Source of the DNA: an uncultured Acidobacteriia bacterium
GTDB lineage: Bacteria; Acidobacteriota; Terriglobia; Bryobacterales; Bryobacteraceae
Direction of reading: 5' to 3'
Length of the DNA stretch: 64,000 bases
NCBI GenBank assembly: GCA_903881085.1
Contig: CAIRSA010000109.1
Location: 58,534-122,533 of the forward strand
Below the pieces are notes generated by a model. The model was not told the DNA's origin and searched no databases. It worked only from the letters and a program-made list of their open reading frames with translations. Position 1 is the first letter of the stretch. Each line of letters starts with the position of its first letter. This document shows, piece after piece, positions 8,477-20,126 of the stretch. Made by a program: the position numbers and the translations under genes.

Positions 8477-9928
8477 TCAGCGTATGGGGCCGGTGTGCAG
8501 GAGTTGACGGAGTAGCTTCACCACGGCTTCATGCGCGGGGTCTTGAGCGAGGTTGCGCATTTCGTTGGGGTCTTTGTCATGATCGAAGAGCGAAGCTCCG
8601 CGGCGGCCTTCGTCCCATTCGGTGTAGCGGAAACGTTCGTTCCGTACAGAGCGGCCGAGGTACCAGTCGCGAACTTGCACGGTGTAGGCGGGTCGGTTCC
8701 AGGCGGCCTTGGGGTTTTCCAGCAGCGGCTTGAGACTTACGCCTTGCAGCCACGGTGCTTTGGGCAACGCACACAAATCGAGCAGCGTGGGGTACATGTC
8801 GAGGTACTGCACCACGCGCGGACACATCTGGCCAGCTGTTGATTTGAGCGGATCCACAATGATCATCGGACCACGCGCGGAGACCTCGAACAGCGTGCCC
8901 TTGGCCCACATTCCTTTTTCGCCGAGGTGCCAGCCGTGGTCGCCGAAGAATACGATGATGGTGTTGCGGTCGAGTCCGGTCTGCTTGAGTTTGTCGAGCA
9001 GGCGGCCGACTTGCGCATCAAGGTATGACACGCAGGCGTAGTAGGCGCGCATGGCATGGCGGGCTTCGTCGACGGTGAAAGGGCGGCCGGCGAAGAGGTC
9101 GATGTTCTGGCGGAATTCGTCGCGGGGGAAGTTTTCGATGGCGCGCGGTTCGGTATCGAAGTCGGCAGGCAGCGGCATGGCTTCGGGCTTGTAGAGATCG
9201 AAGAACTCTTTTGGCGCAGAGAGCGGCACGTGCGGCTTGGCGAAACCTACGGCAAGGAAGAAGGGCTTTGCGGCGGCACCGGCCTTATCCAGGACCTCGA
9301 GCGCTTTATCCGCGGTTGCGGCGTCAAGGCCGCGATCGGTTGAAGGCAGCGGTTCGTAAACGTTGGCCCAGGCGTATTGTTTGGCGTCGGGCACCTTCAT
9401 ATTGCGGTAAGGCGAGTGGGTCTTCTGCCAGTAGTCGGGGTCATCGGCCTGCTGTTTGGTGCGCTCCGCGGGAGTGAACCAGCCGGCCGGTTTCTCGGGT
9501 TTGTCGGCGCCTTCGGCGAGTCCTGTGTTTTGCGCGTGGAAGACTTTGCCGAAGCGGTTGACCTGGTAGCCGTGGTCGGCGAAGTAGTCGGGCATGGTTC
9601 GCTGGCCGGGCTTCAAAGTGAGGTAGGTGTTATTGTCTAAGACCTTGGTGGTAGTGGGATACATGCCGGAAAGCACCGATGATCGGGTGGGATTGCAGAG
9701 CGGATACTGGCAGTAGGCGCGATCGAAGCGGATACCGTTTTTTGCCAGGCGGTCGATGTTGGGCGTGATGGCGACGGGGTCGCCGTAGGCGCGGATGCGC
9801 GTGTCGAGATCATCGGAGACGATGAAGAGGACGTTGGGCTTGGGCTCGGCGGCACGGGCCACTGGCGCCAAAGCACCGAGCGCGCTAAGGCGCAAGAAGT
9901 CGCGGCGGGACTGTTTCATTGGGGACAC
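8477..9928 (-). CDS. Sulfatase (iduronate-2-sulfatase-like), Tat-exported
   Basis: A 483-residue sulfatase read leftward. The twin-arginine leader 'SRRDFLRLSALGALAPVARA' is followed by the metal strand 'PNVLFIVSDDLD'. The CxPTR signature (CNPTR, Cys78) marks the formylglycine site, and 'RSSVLSGMYP' and 'TIIVFFGDHGWHLGEKGMW' match the iduronate-2-sulfatase subgroup, whose members remove 2-O-sulfates from uronic-acid polymers. It is convergent with the receptor gene, with a palindromic repeat in the 40-nt gap. It is likely periplasmic and part of the same scavenging locus, though transcribed separately. Confidence 0.9.
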   Translation of the reverse strand: MSPMKQSRRDFLRLSALGALAPVARAAEPKPNVLFIVSDDLDTRIRAYGDPVAITPNIDRLAKNGIRFDRAYCQYPLCNPTRSSVLSGMYPTTTKVLDNNTYLTLKPGQRTMPDYFADHGYQVNRFGKVFHAQNTGLAEGADKPEKPAGWFTPAERTKQQADDPDYWQKTHSPYRNMKVPDAKQYAWANVYEPLPSTDRGLDAATADKALEVLDKAGAAAKPFFLAVGFAKPHVPLSAPKEFFDLYKPEAMPLPADFDTEPRAIENFPRDEFRQNIDLFAGRPFTVDEARHAMRAYYACVSYLDAQVGRLLDKLKQTGLDRNTIIVFFGDHGWHLGEKGMWAKGTLFEVSARGPMIIVDPLKSTAGQMCPRVVQYLDMYPTLLDLCALPKAPWLQGVSLKPLLENPKAAWNRPAYTVQVRDWYLGRSVRNERFRYTEWDEGRRGASLFDHDKDPNEMRNLAQDPAHEAVVKLLRQLLHTGPIR

Positions 9929-10000
9929 TATATCAGAATGACCGCAATGGAGGATTGTCCGTAGGCAATCCAGAAGTGGTAATTTTGAGATGAGGATTCA

Positions 10001-10291
10001 ATGCTGGACATTACCAAGGATACGCAGTCTGTCACCACATTCCGAAGGCGCTCCGGTGAGTTCATGAAGCAATTGAAGAAGAGCAAGCGCCCAGTGGTGT
10101 TGACGGTCAATGGCAAGCCTCGAGCAGTTGTCCAGGACGCAGATGCCTATCAGGCGCTGCTTGACATAGCAGCCGAAGCAGACGCTAACGAAGGAATTCG
10201 TCAGGGCCTGGAGGAGGCGAATCAAGGTAGAAGCCGGGACGCAGAGGAGTTCTTTGCGGAGTTCGAAGCCGCTCATGGCATATCTGATTAA
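10001..10291 (+). CDS. Phd/YefM-family antitoxin
   Basis: A 96-residue protein with the Phd/YefM N-terminus (SVTTFRRRSGEFMKQLKKS, then RPVVLTVNGKPRAVVQDADAY), which forms the DNA-binding dimer, and an acidic C-terminal tail that would wrap the toxin. A Shine-Dalgarno-like GATGAGG lies about 7 nt upstream of the ATG. The toxin gene starts inside its 3' end (17-nt overlap), the usual type II arrangement. The antitoxin is expected to repress the pair's promoter just upstream. Confidence 0.85.
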   Translation: MLDITKDTQSVTTFRRRSGEFMKQLKKSKRPVVLTVNGKPRAVVQDADAYQALLDIAAEADANEGIRQGLEEANQGRSRDAEEFFAEFEAAHGISD

Positions 10292-10574
10292 GCTTACTCG
10301 GCGGGCTGAGCAGGATCTTGCCCGGCTCTACTTGCACATTGAAGCTGCGACTTCGGATACCGCCCGTCGCTGGTACCTTGGACTACGAACTGCGATACGA
10401 AGCCTTGCTGAATCTCCAGACCGGTGTCCGAGCACGCCTGAGACTAACCTGTATCGGCATCTACTTTATGGACGCAGGCCAAATGTTTACCGCATTGTTT
10501 TTCGGATAATCGAGAAGAAGCAACGCGTAGAGGTGCTCCACATCCGCCACGGCGCAAGAAACAAGATTTCGTAA
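10275..10574 (+). CDS. ParE/RelE-family toxin
   Basis: A 99-residue toxin: 'LIKLTRRAEQDLARLYLHIE', 'SPDRCPSTPETNLYRHLLYG', then 'NVYRIVFRIIEKKQRVEVLH' and 'IRHGARNKIS' follow the ParE/RelE fold, ending in the characteristic 'V.VLHIRHGAR' strand. Family members either poison gyrase (ParE) or cleave mRNA on ribosomes (RelE); sequence alone does not decide, though 'VLHIRHGAR' is more ParE-like. The ATG at 10275 was chosen because it gives the family N-terminus; an earlier in-frame start at 10254 would overlap the antitoxin further. Confidence 0.85.
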   Translation: MAYLIKLTRRAEQDLARLYLHIEAATSDTARRWYLGLRTAIRSLAESPDRCPSTPETNLYRHLLYGRRPNVYRIVFRIIEKKQRVEVLHIRHGARNKIS

Positions 10575-10616
10575 CCAATTGCTGAGACGGTCCATCCTCA
10601 GCCATACTGATCTTGC

Positions 10617-11573
10617 ATGCGCGCCTTAATCTTTTTGTTTTGTTCCCTGACGCTTTCCGCTCAACCGCGGCCGGCCACCACCGCTGATTTCGACCGCTGG
10701 ATGAAGGAGCTTTCCAATTGGGGGCGGTGGGGGAAGGACGACCAGCGGGGAACGCTGAACCTGATCACGCAGGCGTCGCGGCAGGCTGCGGCGCGGCTGG
10801 TGCGAGAGGGCTCTGCTGTCTCGCTTTCGCGCGATGCGGAAAAAGAGCAAGCACCCGATGTGACGCGTCCTTTTGTGCATGAGATGACGGCTTCTTCGGA
10901 TAAGCCGGGCACGGAGATTTTCGGCGACCGCTTCACCATTCAGCATCACGGACTCGGCCATACGCACATGGATGCGCTGTGCCACTTTTCCTACAAAGGC
11001 TCGCTGTATAACGGGTTTTCGACGAAGGAAGTGACCAGCCGCGGGGCGGCGCATCTGGACATCGAAAACGCGCGCGATGGCATCTTCGCGAGGGGCGTGC
11101 TGATCGATATTCCGGAGTTGAAGGGCGTGCCGTATCTGGAGACCGGTGTGGCGATTTATCCGGAGGATCTGGATGCGTGGGAGAAGAAGTCCGGCGTGCG
11201 TGTGAAGGCGGGCGATGTGGTCTTCATCCGCACGGGACGTTGGGCGCGGCGTGCGGCCAAAGGCCCGTGGTCCATGGCGGAACGCGCGGGGCTGCACGCG
11301 ACGAGCGTTGCGTGGCTTCATAAGCGCGACATTGCGATGCTGGGAAGCGATGCGTCGGCGGATGTTTGGCCTTCCGGGGTTGAGGGCGTGCCGCAACCGG
11401 TGCATACTTTGGTGATTGTGGCCATGGGGACGCCTATCTTCGATAACTGCGACCTGGAACGTCTGAGCCGCGAGGCGAAGGCACGAAAGCGGTGGGACTT
11501 TTTGCTGACCGCGGCGCCGCTGACGGTACCTGCGGCGACGGGGTCGGCGTTGAACCCGATTGCTATTTTTTAG
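10617..11573 (+). CDS. Secreted cyclase-family hydrolase (kynurenine-formamidase-like)
   Basis: A 318-residue member of the cyclase superfamily (Pfam Cyclase). A signal peptide (MRALIFLFCSLTLSAQ) suggests periplasmic location. The metal-binding signature appears as 'GLGHTHMDALCHF', corresponding to HxxTHxDxxxH, and 'LIDIPELKGVPYLETG' and 'GDVVFIRTGRWARR' match conserved strands. Relatives hydrolyse N-formylkynurenine or cyclic amides; the substrate here is unknown. It begins 42 nt after the toxin gene and is probably not functionally linked to it. Confidence 0.8.
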   Translation: MRALIFLFCSLTLSAQPRPATTADFDRWMKELSNWGRWGKDDQRGTLNLITQASRQAAARLVREGSAVSLSRDAEKEQAPDVTRPFVHEMTASSDKPGTEIFGDRFTIQHHGLGHTHMDALCHFSYKGSLYNGFSTKEVTSRGAAHLDIENARDGIFARGVLIDIPELKGVPYLETGVAIYPEDLDAWEKKSGVRVKAGDVVFIRTGRWARRAAKGPWSMAERAGLHATSVAWLHKRDIAMLGSDASADVWPSGVEGVPQPVHTLVIVAMGTPIFDNCDLERLSREAKARKRWDFLLTAAPLTVPAATGSALNPIAIF

Positions 11574-11595
11574 GCGCGGGCGGCGGTAAGGGGGA

Positions 11596-13410
<1,815 letters not shown>

Positions 13411-13447
13411 GCGGTAGAATGAAGCTTAATAAACGATTATCCCATAT

Positions 13448-14233
13448 ATGAGCTGGAACAACCTACTGTTCGAGTGTTCGGAAGACGGAATTGCCGTGCT
13501 TACCGTGAACCGGCCACCAAAGCTGAACGCTTTGAACGGCGAGACGATCGGGGAACTGGACGAGGCGGTCGCGCGCGTGGCAACCGATGATTCCATCCGC
13601 GGACTCATCATTACAGGCGCGGGCGAGAAGGCATTCGTGGCCGGTGCGGACATCCAGGAACTGGCGGTGGCTGGCGCGTTGGCAGCGAAAAACCTGGCAT
13701 TGCGCGGGCAGAGCGTTTTTAGAAAGATCGAGAATCTACGAAAGCCGGTGATCGCCGCGGTGAACGGCTTCGCGCTTGGCGGCGGCTTGGAACTGGCCAT
13801 GGCATGCGCCATCCGCATCGCCTCAGGAAATGCGAAGATGGGACAATCAGAGGTAAAACTCGGGATCCCGGCGGGATACGGCGGCACACAGCGATTGCCC
13901 AGATTGGTTGGCCGGGGTCGGGCGCTGGAGATGCTGCTGACAGGGGACCCGATCGATGCGCAAGAGGCATTGCGGATCGGGCTTGTGAATCGCGTAACGG
14001 AACAGGCGGGGCTGTTGGATGCGGCGCGCGAGCTGATGCGCAAGATTCTGGCGAACGCTCCCTTAGCCTGCGCATTGACGCTGGAAGCGGTTGATATTGG
14101 GCTGAACTCCGGCTTGGAAGAAGGGTTGCGGTTTGAGGCGGCGGCGTTTGGCCTCGCGGCAGCCACGGACGACAAGCGCGAAGGCACGGCGGCATTTCTC
14201 GAAAAGAGAAAGCCAAACTTTACTGGTAAATAA
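13448..14233 (+). CDS. Enoyl-CoA hydratase / crotonase family
   Basis: A 261-residue crotonase. The oxyanion-hole segments '[12 protein letters not shown]' and '[14 protein letters not shown]' and both catalytic-position glutamates (in GGGLEL and GQSEVKLG) are present, followed by '[15 protein letters not shown]'. These support true hydration of trans-2-enoyl-CoA in fatty-acid oxidation rather than a degenerate family member. The start is about 37 nt from the divergent lepA. It precedes ribH by four bases but has no obvious pathway link to it. Confidence 0.92.
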   Translation: MSWNNLLFECSEDGIAVLTVNRPPKLNALNGETIGELDEAVARVATDDSIRGLIITGAGEKAFVAGADIQELAVAGALAAKNLALRGQSVFRKIENLRKPVIAAVNGFALGGGLELAMACAIRIASGNAKMGQSEVKLGIPAGYGGTQRLPRLVGRGRALEMLLTGDPIDAQEALRIGLVNRVTEQAGLLDAARELMRKILANAPLACALTLEAVDIGLNSGLEEGLRFEAAAFGLAAATDDKREGTAAFLEKRKPNFTGK

Positions 14234-14237
14234 ATTA

Positions 14238-14717
14238 ATGTCGAATCAAGTAATAGAAGGAAATTTTGACGGGCGCGGTTTGAAGTTCGCGATTGTGGTC
14301 GCCCGTTTCAACAGCTATATCACTGAGCCTTTACTGGCCGGTGCGTTGGACGCGCTGCGGCGTCATGGCACATTGGATGCGGATGTGGAGATCGTGAAAG
14401 TGCCCGGAAGCTGGGAGATGCCGGTGGTGGCGATGGAACTGGCGAAGTCGAAGAAATTCGACGCGCTCATCTGCCTTGGCGCCGTGATCCGCGGCGAAAC
14501 TCCGCACTTTGACTATGTGGCGGGCGAGGCGGCCAAGGGATTGGGGCAGATTTCGATGCAAACGGGTGTACCTGTGGCATTTGGCGTACTCACCACCAAC
14601 ACCTTGGAACAAGCAGTGGACCGCGCTGGGGCAAAAAGCGGCAACAAAGGTTCGGATGCGGCCATTACCGCAATTGAAATGGCGAACCTGATGAAACGCC
14701 TGCGGAGTAACTCCTAA
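14238..14717 (+). CDS. ribH: 6,7-dimethyl-8-ribityllumazine synthase
   Basis: A 159-residue enzyme that condenses 5-amino-6-ribitylaminouracil with dihydroxybutanone phosphate, the penultimate riboflavin step. Diagnostic segments are '[16 protein letters not shown]', '[11 protein letters not shown]', '[19 protein letters not shown]' and '[15 protein letters not shown]'. The ATG at 14238 follows the stop of the hydratase gene and gives the normal N-terminus. nusB follows 3 nt later, a widely conserved ribH-nusB pairing. Confidence 0.97.
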   Translation: MSNQVIEGNFDGRGLKFAIVVARFNSYITEPLLAGALDALRRHGTLDADVEIVKVPGSWEMPVVAMELAKSKKFDALICLGAVIRGETPHFDYVAGEAAKGLGQISMQTGVPVAFGVLTTNTLEQAVDRAGAKSGNKGSDAAITAIEMANLMKRLRSNS

Positions 14718-14720
14718 AGC

Positions 14721-15185
14721 ATGGCTTCCAGACACCGGTCACGTCAGCGAGCTGTTCAGATTCTGTACTTGTGGGATATGCGGCGGCAGTCGCTGGACGA
14801 AGCGATCGCAGCTTTTTACGAAACACTTTATTCAGAGGAAACCCCGAACCGCCCCAAACAGGATACATTTATGGAAGAGTTGGTGCGGGGCACGGTTGAA
14901 AAAATCGAGTCGCTGGATGCCCGCATCGGCAAGCATTCCGACAACTGGCGGATGGAGCGGATGCCGGCAGTTGACCGCAACATTATCCGCATGGCTTTGT
15001 TTGAAATGCTACATGGCGGAACACCTGCGGCTGTAGCGATCGATGAGGCGTTGGAGTTGGCGCGACGGTTTTCCGGCGACGAGTCCGTTTCATTCATTAA
15101 TGGAGTTTTGGACGCGCTGCGCCGGCAATCGTCCGGCGAAGCGCCAAGTGGTCAAACATCGAAGAAGGGTGAGGCTGTAAACTGA
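14721..15185 (+). CDS. nusB: Transcription antitermination factor NusB
   Basis: A 154-residue all-helical RNA-binding protein that pairs with NusE (S10, encoded here at 63511-63834) at boxA sites in rRNA leaders. The N-terminus 'SRHRSRQRAVQILYLWDMR' and the C-terminal 'IDEALELARRFSGDESVSF' with 'INGVLDALRR' are family signatures. It starts 3 nt after ribH, so it is cotranscribed with it. The C-terminal tail after residue 135 is low-complexity and polar. Confidence 0.97.
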   Translation: MASRHRSRQRAVQILYLWDMRRQSLDEAIAAFYETLYSEETPNRPKQDTFMEELVRGTVEKIESLDARIGKHSDNWRMERMPAVDRNIIRMALFEMLHGGTPAAVAIDEALELARRFSGDESVSFINGVLDALRRQSSGEAPSGQTSKKGEAVN

Positions 15186-15190
15186 TTCTT

Positions 15191-15727
15191 ATGCGTTTTT
15201 TGCTGGCTTCCATTTTATTACTGACAGTTGCCCCGGTCTGGGGCGACCCGAACCTTTCCAACCGGCGGGCTCCGGGATTCTCCGTCATGGACAATTCGCT
15301 GCAGTACCGCGATCTGGCCGACTACCGAGGCAAACTGGTGCTGCTGGATCTGGTTCAAACCAATTGCCCACATTGCCAGGCCTTGACCAAGGCGATTGTG
15401 AAGGCAAAGCAAAAGTATGGAGATAAAATTGCTGTGCTCTCCGTCGTGCTGCCGCCCGACAATCCGACAACCGTAGCCGCCTTCGTAAAGGACTATGGGC
15501 TGACCAGCCCCATTCTGTTCGATTGTGGGCAGGTGGCAGCTTCTTATGTGAAAGCCGATCCCCGGAAGCCAAGTCTTAGCTTCCCGCATTTATTTATGAT
15601 CGACGGGCAGGGGATCATACGCAGCCATTTTGGGCCTGGCGCGGAATCCGAAGGGGTTTCCGAACTGCCCGCGTTATTAAAGGAAATTGACCGTCTGCTG
15701 GCCGCGCCGCCGGCATCGAAAAAATAG
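15191..15727 (+). CDS. Exported thioredoxin-fold (TlpA/AhpC-TSA-like) protein
   Basis: A 178-residue periplasmic redoxin. A signal peptide (MRFLLASILLLTVAPVWG) precedes a thioredoxin fold with a CPHC active site (TNCPHCQALTKAIVKAK) at about residues 58-61. 'PHLFMIDGQGIIRSHFGPG' contains the usual strand with the cis-proline region. Such proteins reduce disulfides or serve in cytochrome c maturation; the partner is unknown. It starts 5 nt after nusB and may be cotranscribed with ribH-nusB. Confidence 0.85.
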   Translation: MRFLLASILLLTVAPVWGDPNLSNRRAPGFSVMDNSLQYRDLADYRGKLVLLDLVQTNCPHCQALTKAIVKAKQKYGDKIAVLSVVLPPDNPTTVAAFVKDYGLTSPILFDCGQVAASYVKADPRKPSLSFPHLFMIDGQGIIRSHFGPGAESEGVSELPALLKEIDRLLAAPPASKK

Positions 15728-15753
15728 CATTCATTAGGAAAGCCGACTCAATC

Positions 15754-17040
15754 ATGCCTGCCGAAACCATTACTATCACCGACAACCGCACTGGAAAGAC
15801 TTACGAGCTTTCCATTCAGGATGAAACGATCCGCGCATTGGATTTGCGCAAGATCAGAGCTCATGACGAAGATTTTGGATTGATGACCTATGATCCGGGC
15901 TACACGAATACCACCTCGTGCAAGAGCCGTATCACGTTCATCGATGGAGATAAGGGGATCTTGAATTACCGCGGATACCCGATTGAGCAACTGGCGGAAT
16001 CGAGTAGCTATCTGGAGACGGCGTATCTTCTGCGCAGCGGCGAGTTGCCCACGGCAGCGCAACTCGGCGAATGGACCAAGAGCATTGTTTCGCAGTCGGC
16101 GGTTCCTTCCTTTATCGAAGGCTTGATTGAGAGCTTTCCGGTCGGGTCGCATCCCATGGGAATGCTGATCAGCGTCTTGGGCGCGCTTTCGACGGCCAAT
16201 TCCGATTCCAAGCATGTCTACGATGTGGACGTTCGGACAAAGCATATCCACAAATTGATTGCGCAAGTGGCGACGATTTCGGCTTATGCCTACCGCCGGC
16301 AGTCAGGCCTGCCGCTGGTTTCGCCCGATGCAAACCTGAGCTTTAGCGGTAATGTCCTGAAGATGATGTTCGGCAAGACGGGCGAACGTTATCGAGTGAA
16401 TCCGGTGCTGGAGAAAGCGCTGGACGTGCTGTTCATTCTGCATGCGGACCACGAGCAGAACTGCTCCACGTCGACGATGCGCATGGTGGGCAGCTCCGAA
16501 GCGGATCCCTATGTTTCCACGGCCGCCGCAGCTGCCGCGCTCTATGGCCCGCTGCACGGCGGCGCCAACGAAGCGGTGCTGAAGATGCTGAAGGAAATCG
16601 GCACCAAATCGCACATCCCTGAGTACATTCAGCGCGTGAAGGCGGGCGAAGTGAAGCTGATGGGCTTCGGCCATCGCGTGTACAAGAATTACGATCCGCG
16701 GGCGAGGATCATCAAGCACACCGCGTATCAGGTGTTTGAGACGATGGGCACCAATCCGATGCTCGATATGGCGATTGAGCTGGAACGCATTGCGCTGGAA
16801 GACGAGTATTTCGTGAAGCGCAAGCTGTACCCGAACGTGGACTTCTATTCGGGCATGATCTATCAGGCGATGGGCTTCCCGGTGGAGATGTTCACCGTGC
16901 TGTTTGGGTTGGCGCGTACTTCGGGCTGGCTGGCTCAGTGGGAAGAGTTGGTGACGGATGACGATCAGAAGATCGGCCGCCCGCGCCAGATTTTCCTGGG
17001 CAGCCCGGAGCGTAAGTACCTGCCGATCTCAGAACGGTAG
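15754..17040 (+). CDS. gltA: Citrate synthase
   Basis: A 428-residue type II (Gram-negative, NADH-sensitive length) citrate synthase, catalysing acetyl-CoA + oxaloacetate to citrate at the entry of the TCA cycle. Catalytic regions are visible: 'GPLHGGANEAVLKML' (His), 'MGFGHRVYKNYDPRA' (His) and 'YPNVDFYSGMIY' (Asp). The N-terminal beta domain (TGKTYELSIQ) is the one found in hexameric enzymes. It is followed by a run of hairpin repeats, which likely separates it from the next gene. Confidence 0.97.
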   Translation: MPAETITITDNRTGKTYELSIQDETIRALDLRKIRAHDEDFGLMTYDPGYTNTTSCKSRITFIDGDKGILNYRGYPIEQLAESSSYLETAYLLRSGELPTAAQLGEWTKSIVSQSAVPSFIEGLIESFPVGSHPMGMLISVLGALSTANSDSKHVYDVDVRTKHIHKLIAQVATISAYAYRRQSGLPLVSPDANLSFSGNVLKMMFGKTGERYRVNPVLEKALDVLFILHADHEQNCSTSTMRMVGSSEADPYVSTAAAAAALYGPLHGGANEAVLKMLKEIGTKSHIPEYIQRVKAGEVKLMGFGHRVYKNYDPRARIIKHTAYQVFETMGTNPMLDMAIELERIALEDEYFVKRKLYPNVDFYSGMIYQAMGFPVEMFTVLFGLARTSGWLAQWEELVTDDDQKIGRPRQIFLGSPERKYLPISER

Positions 17041-17079
17041 GCCGAAGGCAGGTTTTGTGGCGCAAGCACTCCTGCGCTG

Positions 17080-17142
17080 CCTCGACACTCGTGTCGAGGC
17101 CCGCGCGCCGAGACGAATCTCGGCGCGGCAGACACGAGTGTC
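17080..17142. repeat. Cluster of three intergenic hairpins
   Basis: Three perfect hairpins stand in a row: CCTCGACAC/GTGTCGAGG (17080-17099), GCGCCGAGA/TCTCGGCGC (17105-17126, CGAA loop) and GACAC/GTGTC (17131-17142). The first and third share the GACAC-GTGTC core. They lie between gltA and the D-aminoacylase gene, without T-runs. They look like a repeat family rather than a simple terminator. Confidence 0.7.
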
Positions 17143-17197
17143 CGCGCCACATTGCTTCAGTCATTCCGGTGAAGTTGATCAAGGGGAAAAACGAGCA

Positions 17198-18817
<1,620 letters not shown>

Positions 18818-18821
18818 TCGA

Positions 18822-20057
18822 ATGCGTCTGTGGCCGTTAGTCCTGATTGCCGTATGCGGTGCGTTGCGTGGCGGCGATCTGCACACGGCCGCGCGGTCGG
18901 GCGATGTGGCCGAGGCGCGGGCGCTGCTGGATAAAGGCTCGAAGGTTAACGAGCGCGATTCGCTGGGCGGCACGCCATTGCACGATGCGGCGTGGAGCGG
19001 CCATCTGGAGATGGTGAAGCTGTTGGTGGAACGCGGCGCGCAGGTGAATGCGCACCACAGCGAGGCCGGGTCCACGCCGCTTCACTACGCGATCATCACC
19101 AATCATTTGGACGTTGTGCAATACCTGATCTCGAAGGGCGCCGATCTGAAAGCGAAGTACCGTCAGGGTGCATCCGTGCTTCATCTGGCGGCGAATCGCG
19201 GGTACACCGAACTGCTGGCATTCCTGTTGACGCAGGGTGTGGACGTGAATGAGCGCGATGCCACGGGCTCGACTCCGCTGGACGAGGCGGCATGGAAGGG
19301 ACAGGTGGAGACGATCCAGCTGTTGCTGAAGCAGCACGCCGATGTGAAGGCGCGCAATCCTGAGACCGGTTCCACGGCGTTGTTGCAGGCAGCGATGAAA
19401 GGTCATAGCGAGGCGGTGGCGCTGCTGGCGGCAGGTGGCGCGGATGTGAACGTGCGCGATAATTCCGGCGCCACGCCGCTGGGAGAAGCGCTGCGCTATC
19501 GCCATACGGCGGTGGTGGCGGAGTTATTGAAGCGCGGGGCTAAGCAGCAAGGGGCCGACGCGAACTCTTTGCAGGAGGCCGTGCTGAAGGGCCAGGCGGA
19601 CATTGTGGCGCTGCTGCTGAAGCAAGGGGCGGATGTGAAGCGGAAAACGGCCATGGGCTCCACGCTGCTGCATGACGCGGCGCTGAAGGGGCACATGCAA
19701 ATCGTCACGCTGTTGCTGGATCATGGGGCGGACGTGAACGCCCGGAATGAGTCGGGCGCGACGCCGCTGCACGATGCGGCCTTAGGCGGACAGGCCGCCG
19801 TGGCGGCGCTGCTGTTGAGCCGCGGGGCGGAGTTGGAGGCGGTGGACACTTCCACCGGCGCCACGCCCATGTTCAATGCGGCTTCGTGGGGGCGCGAAGA
19901 CGTGATGGACCTGTTGCTCTCAAAAGGGGCGGACCCCAAGCGGAAGAACAAAGCAGGCCAGACGGCCATCGTCTCAGCCGAAGAGAATGGCCACAAGGAC
20001 ATCGCCGAAAAGCTAGCGAAGATTGTGGGCGGTATGGCTCCACAGCAAGCTAAGTAA
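18822..20057 (+). CDS. Exported ankyrin-repeat protein
   Basis: A 411-residue protein with a signal peptide (MRLWPLVLIAVCGALRGG) followed by about eleven consecutive 33-residue ankyrin repeats, with repeated 'GATPLHDAALGGQAAVAALL' and 'GADVNARNESG' type units. Ankyrin stacks mediate protein-protein contact; a periplasmic or secreted role is inferred from the leader. It starts 4 nt after the D-aminoacylase gene, so the two are probably cotranscribed. No catalytic domain is present. Confidence 0.9.
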   Translation: MRLWPLVLIAVCGALRGGDLHTAARSGDVAEARALLDKGSKVNERDSLGGTPLHDAAWSGHLEMVKLLVERGAQVNAHHSEAGSTPLHYAIITNHLDVVQYLISKGADLKAKYRQGASVLHLAANRGYTELLAFLLTQGVDVNERDATGSTPLDEAAWKGQVETIQLLLKQHADVKARNPETGSTALLQAAMKGHSEAVALLAAGGADVNVRDNSGATPLGEALRYRHTAVVAELLKRGAKQQGADANSLQEAVLKGQADIVALLLKQGADVKRKTAMGSTLLHDAALKGHMQIVTLLLDHGADVNARNESGATPLHDAALGGQAAVAALLLSRGAELEAVDTSTGATPMFNAASWGREDVMDLLLSKGADPKRKNKAGQTAIVSAEENGHKDIAEKLAKIVGGMAPQQAK

Positions 20058-20126
20058 GTATTCCACACTAAGAGTTTTCGAAATCGCTCCTAAAGGACCT
20101 AGGTCCAGCCGCCGATAGAGAAACTA

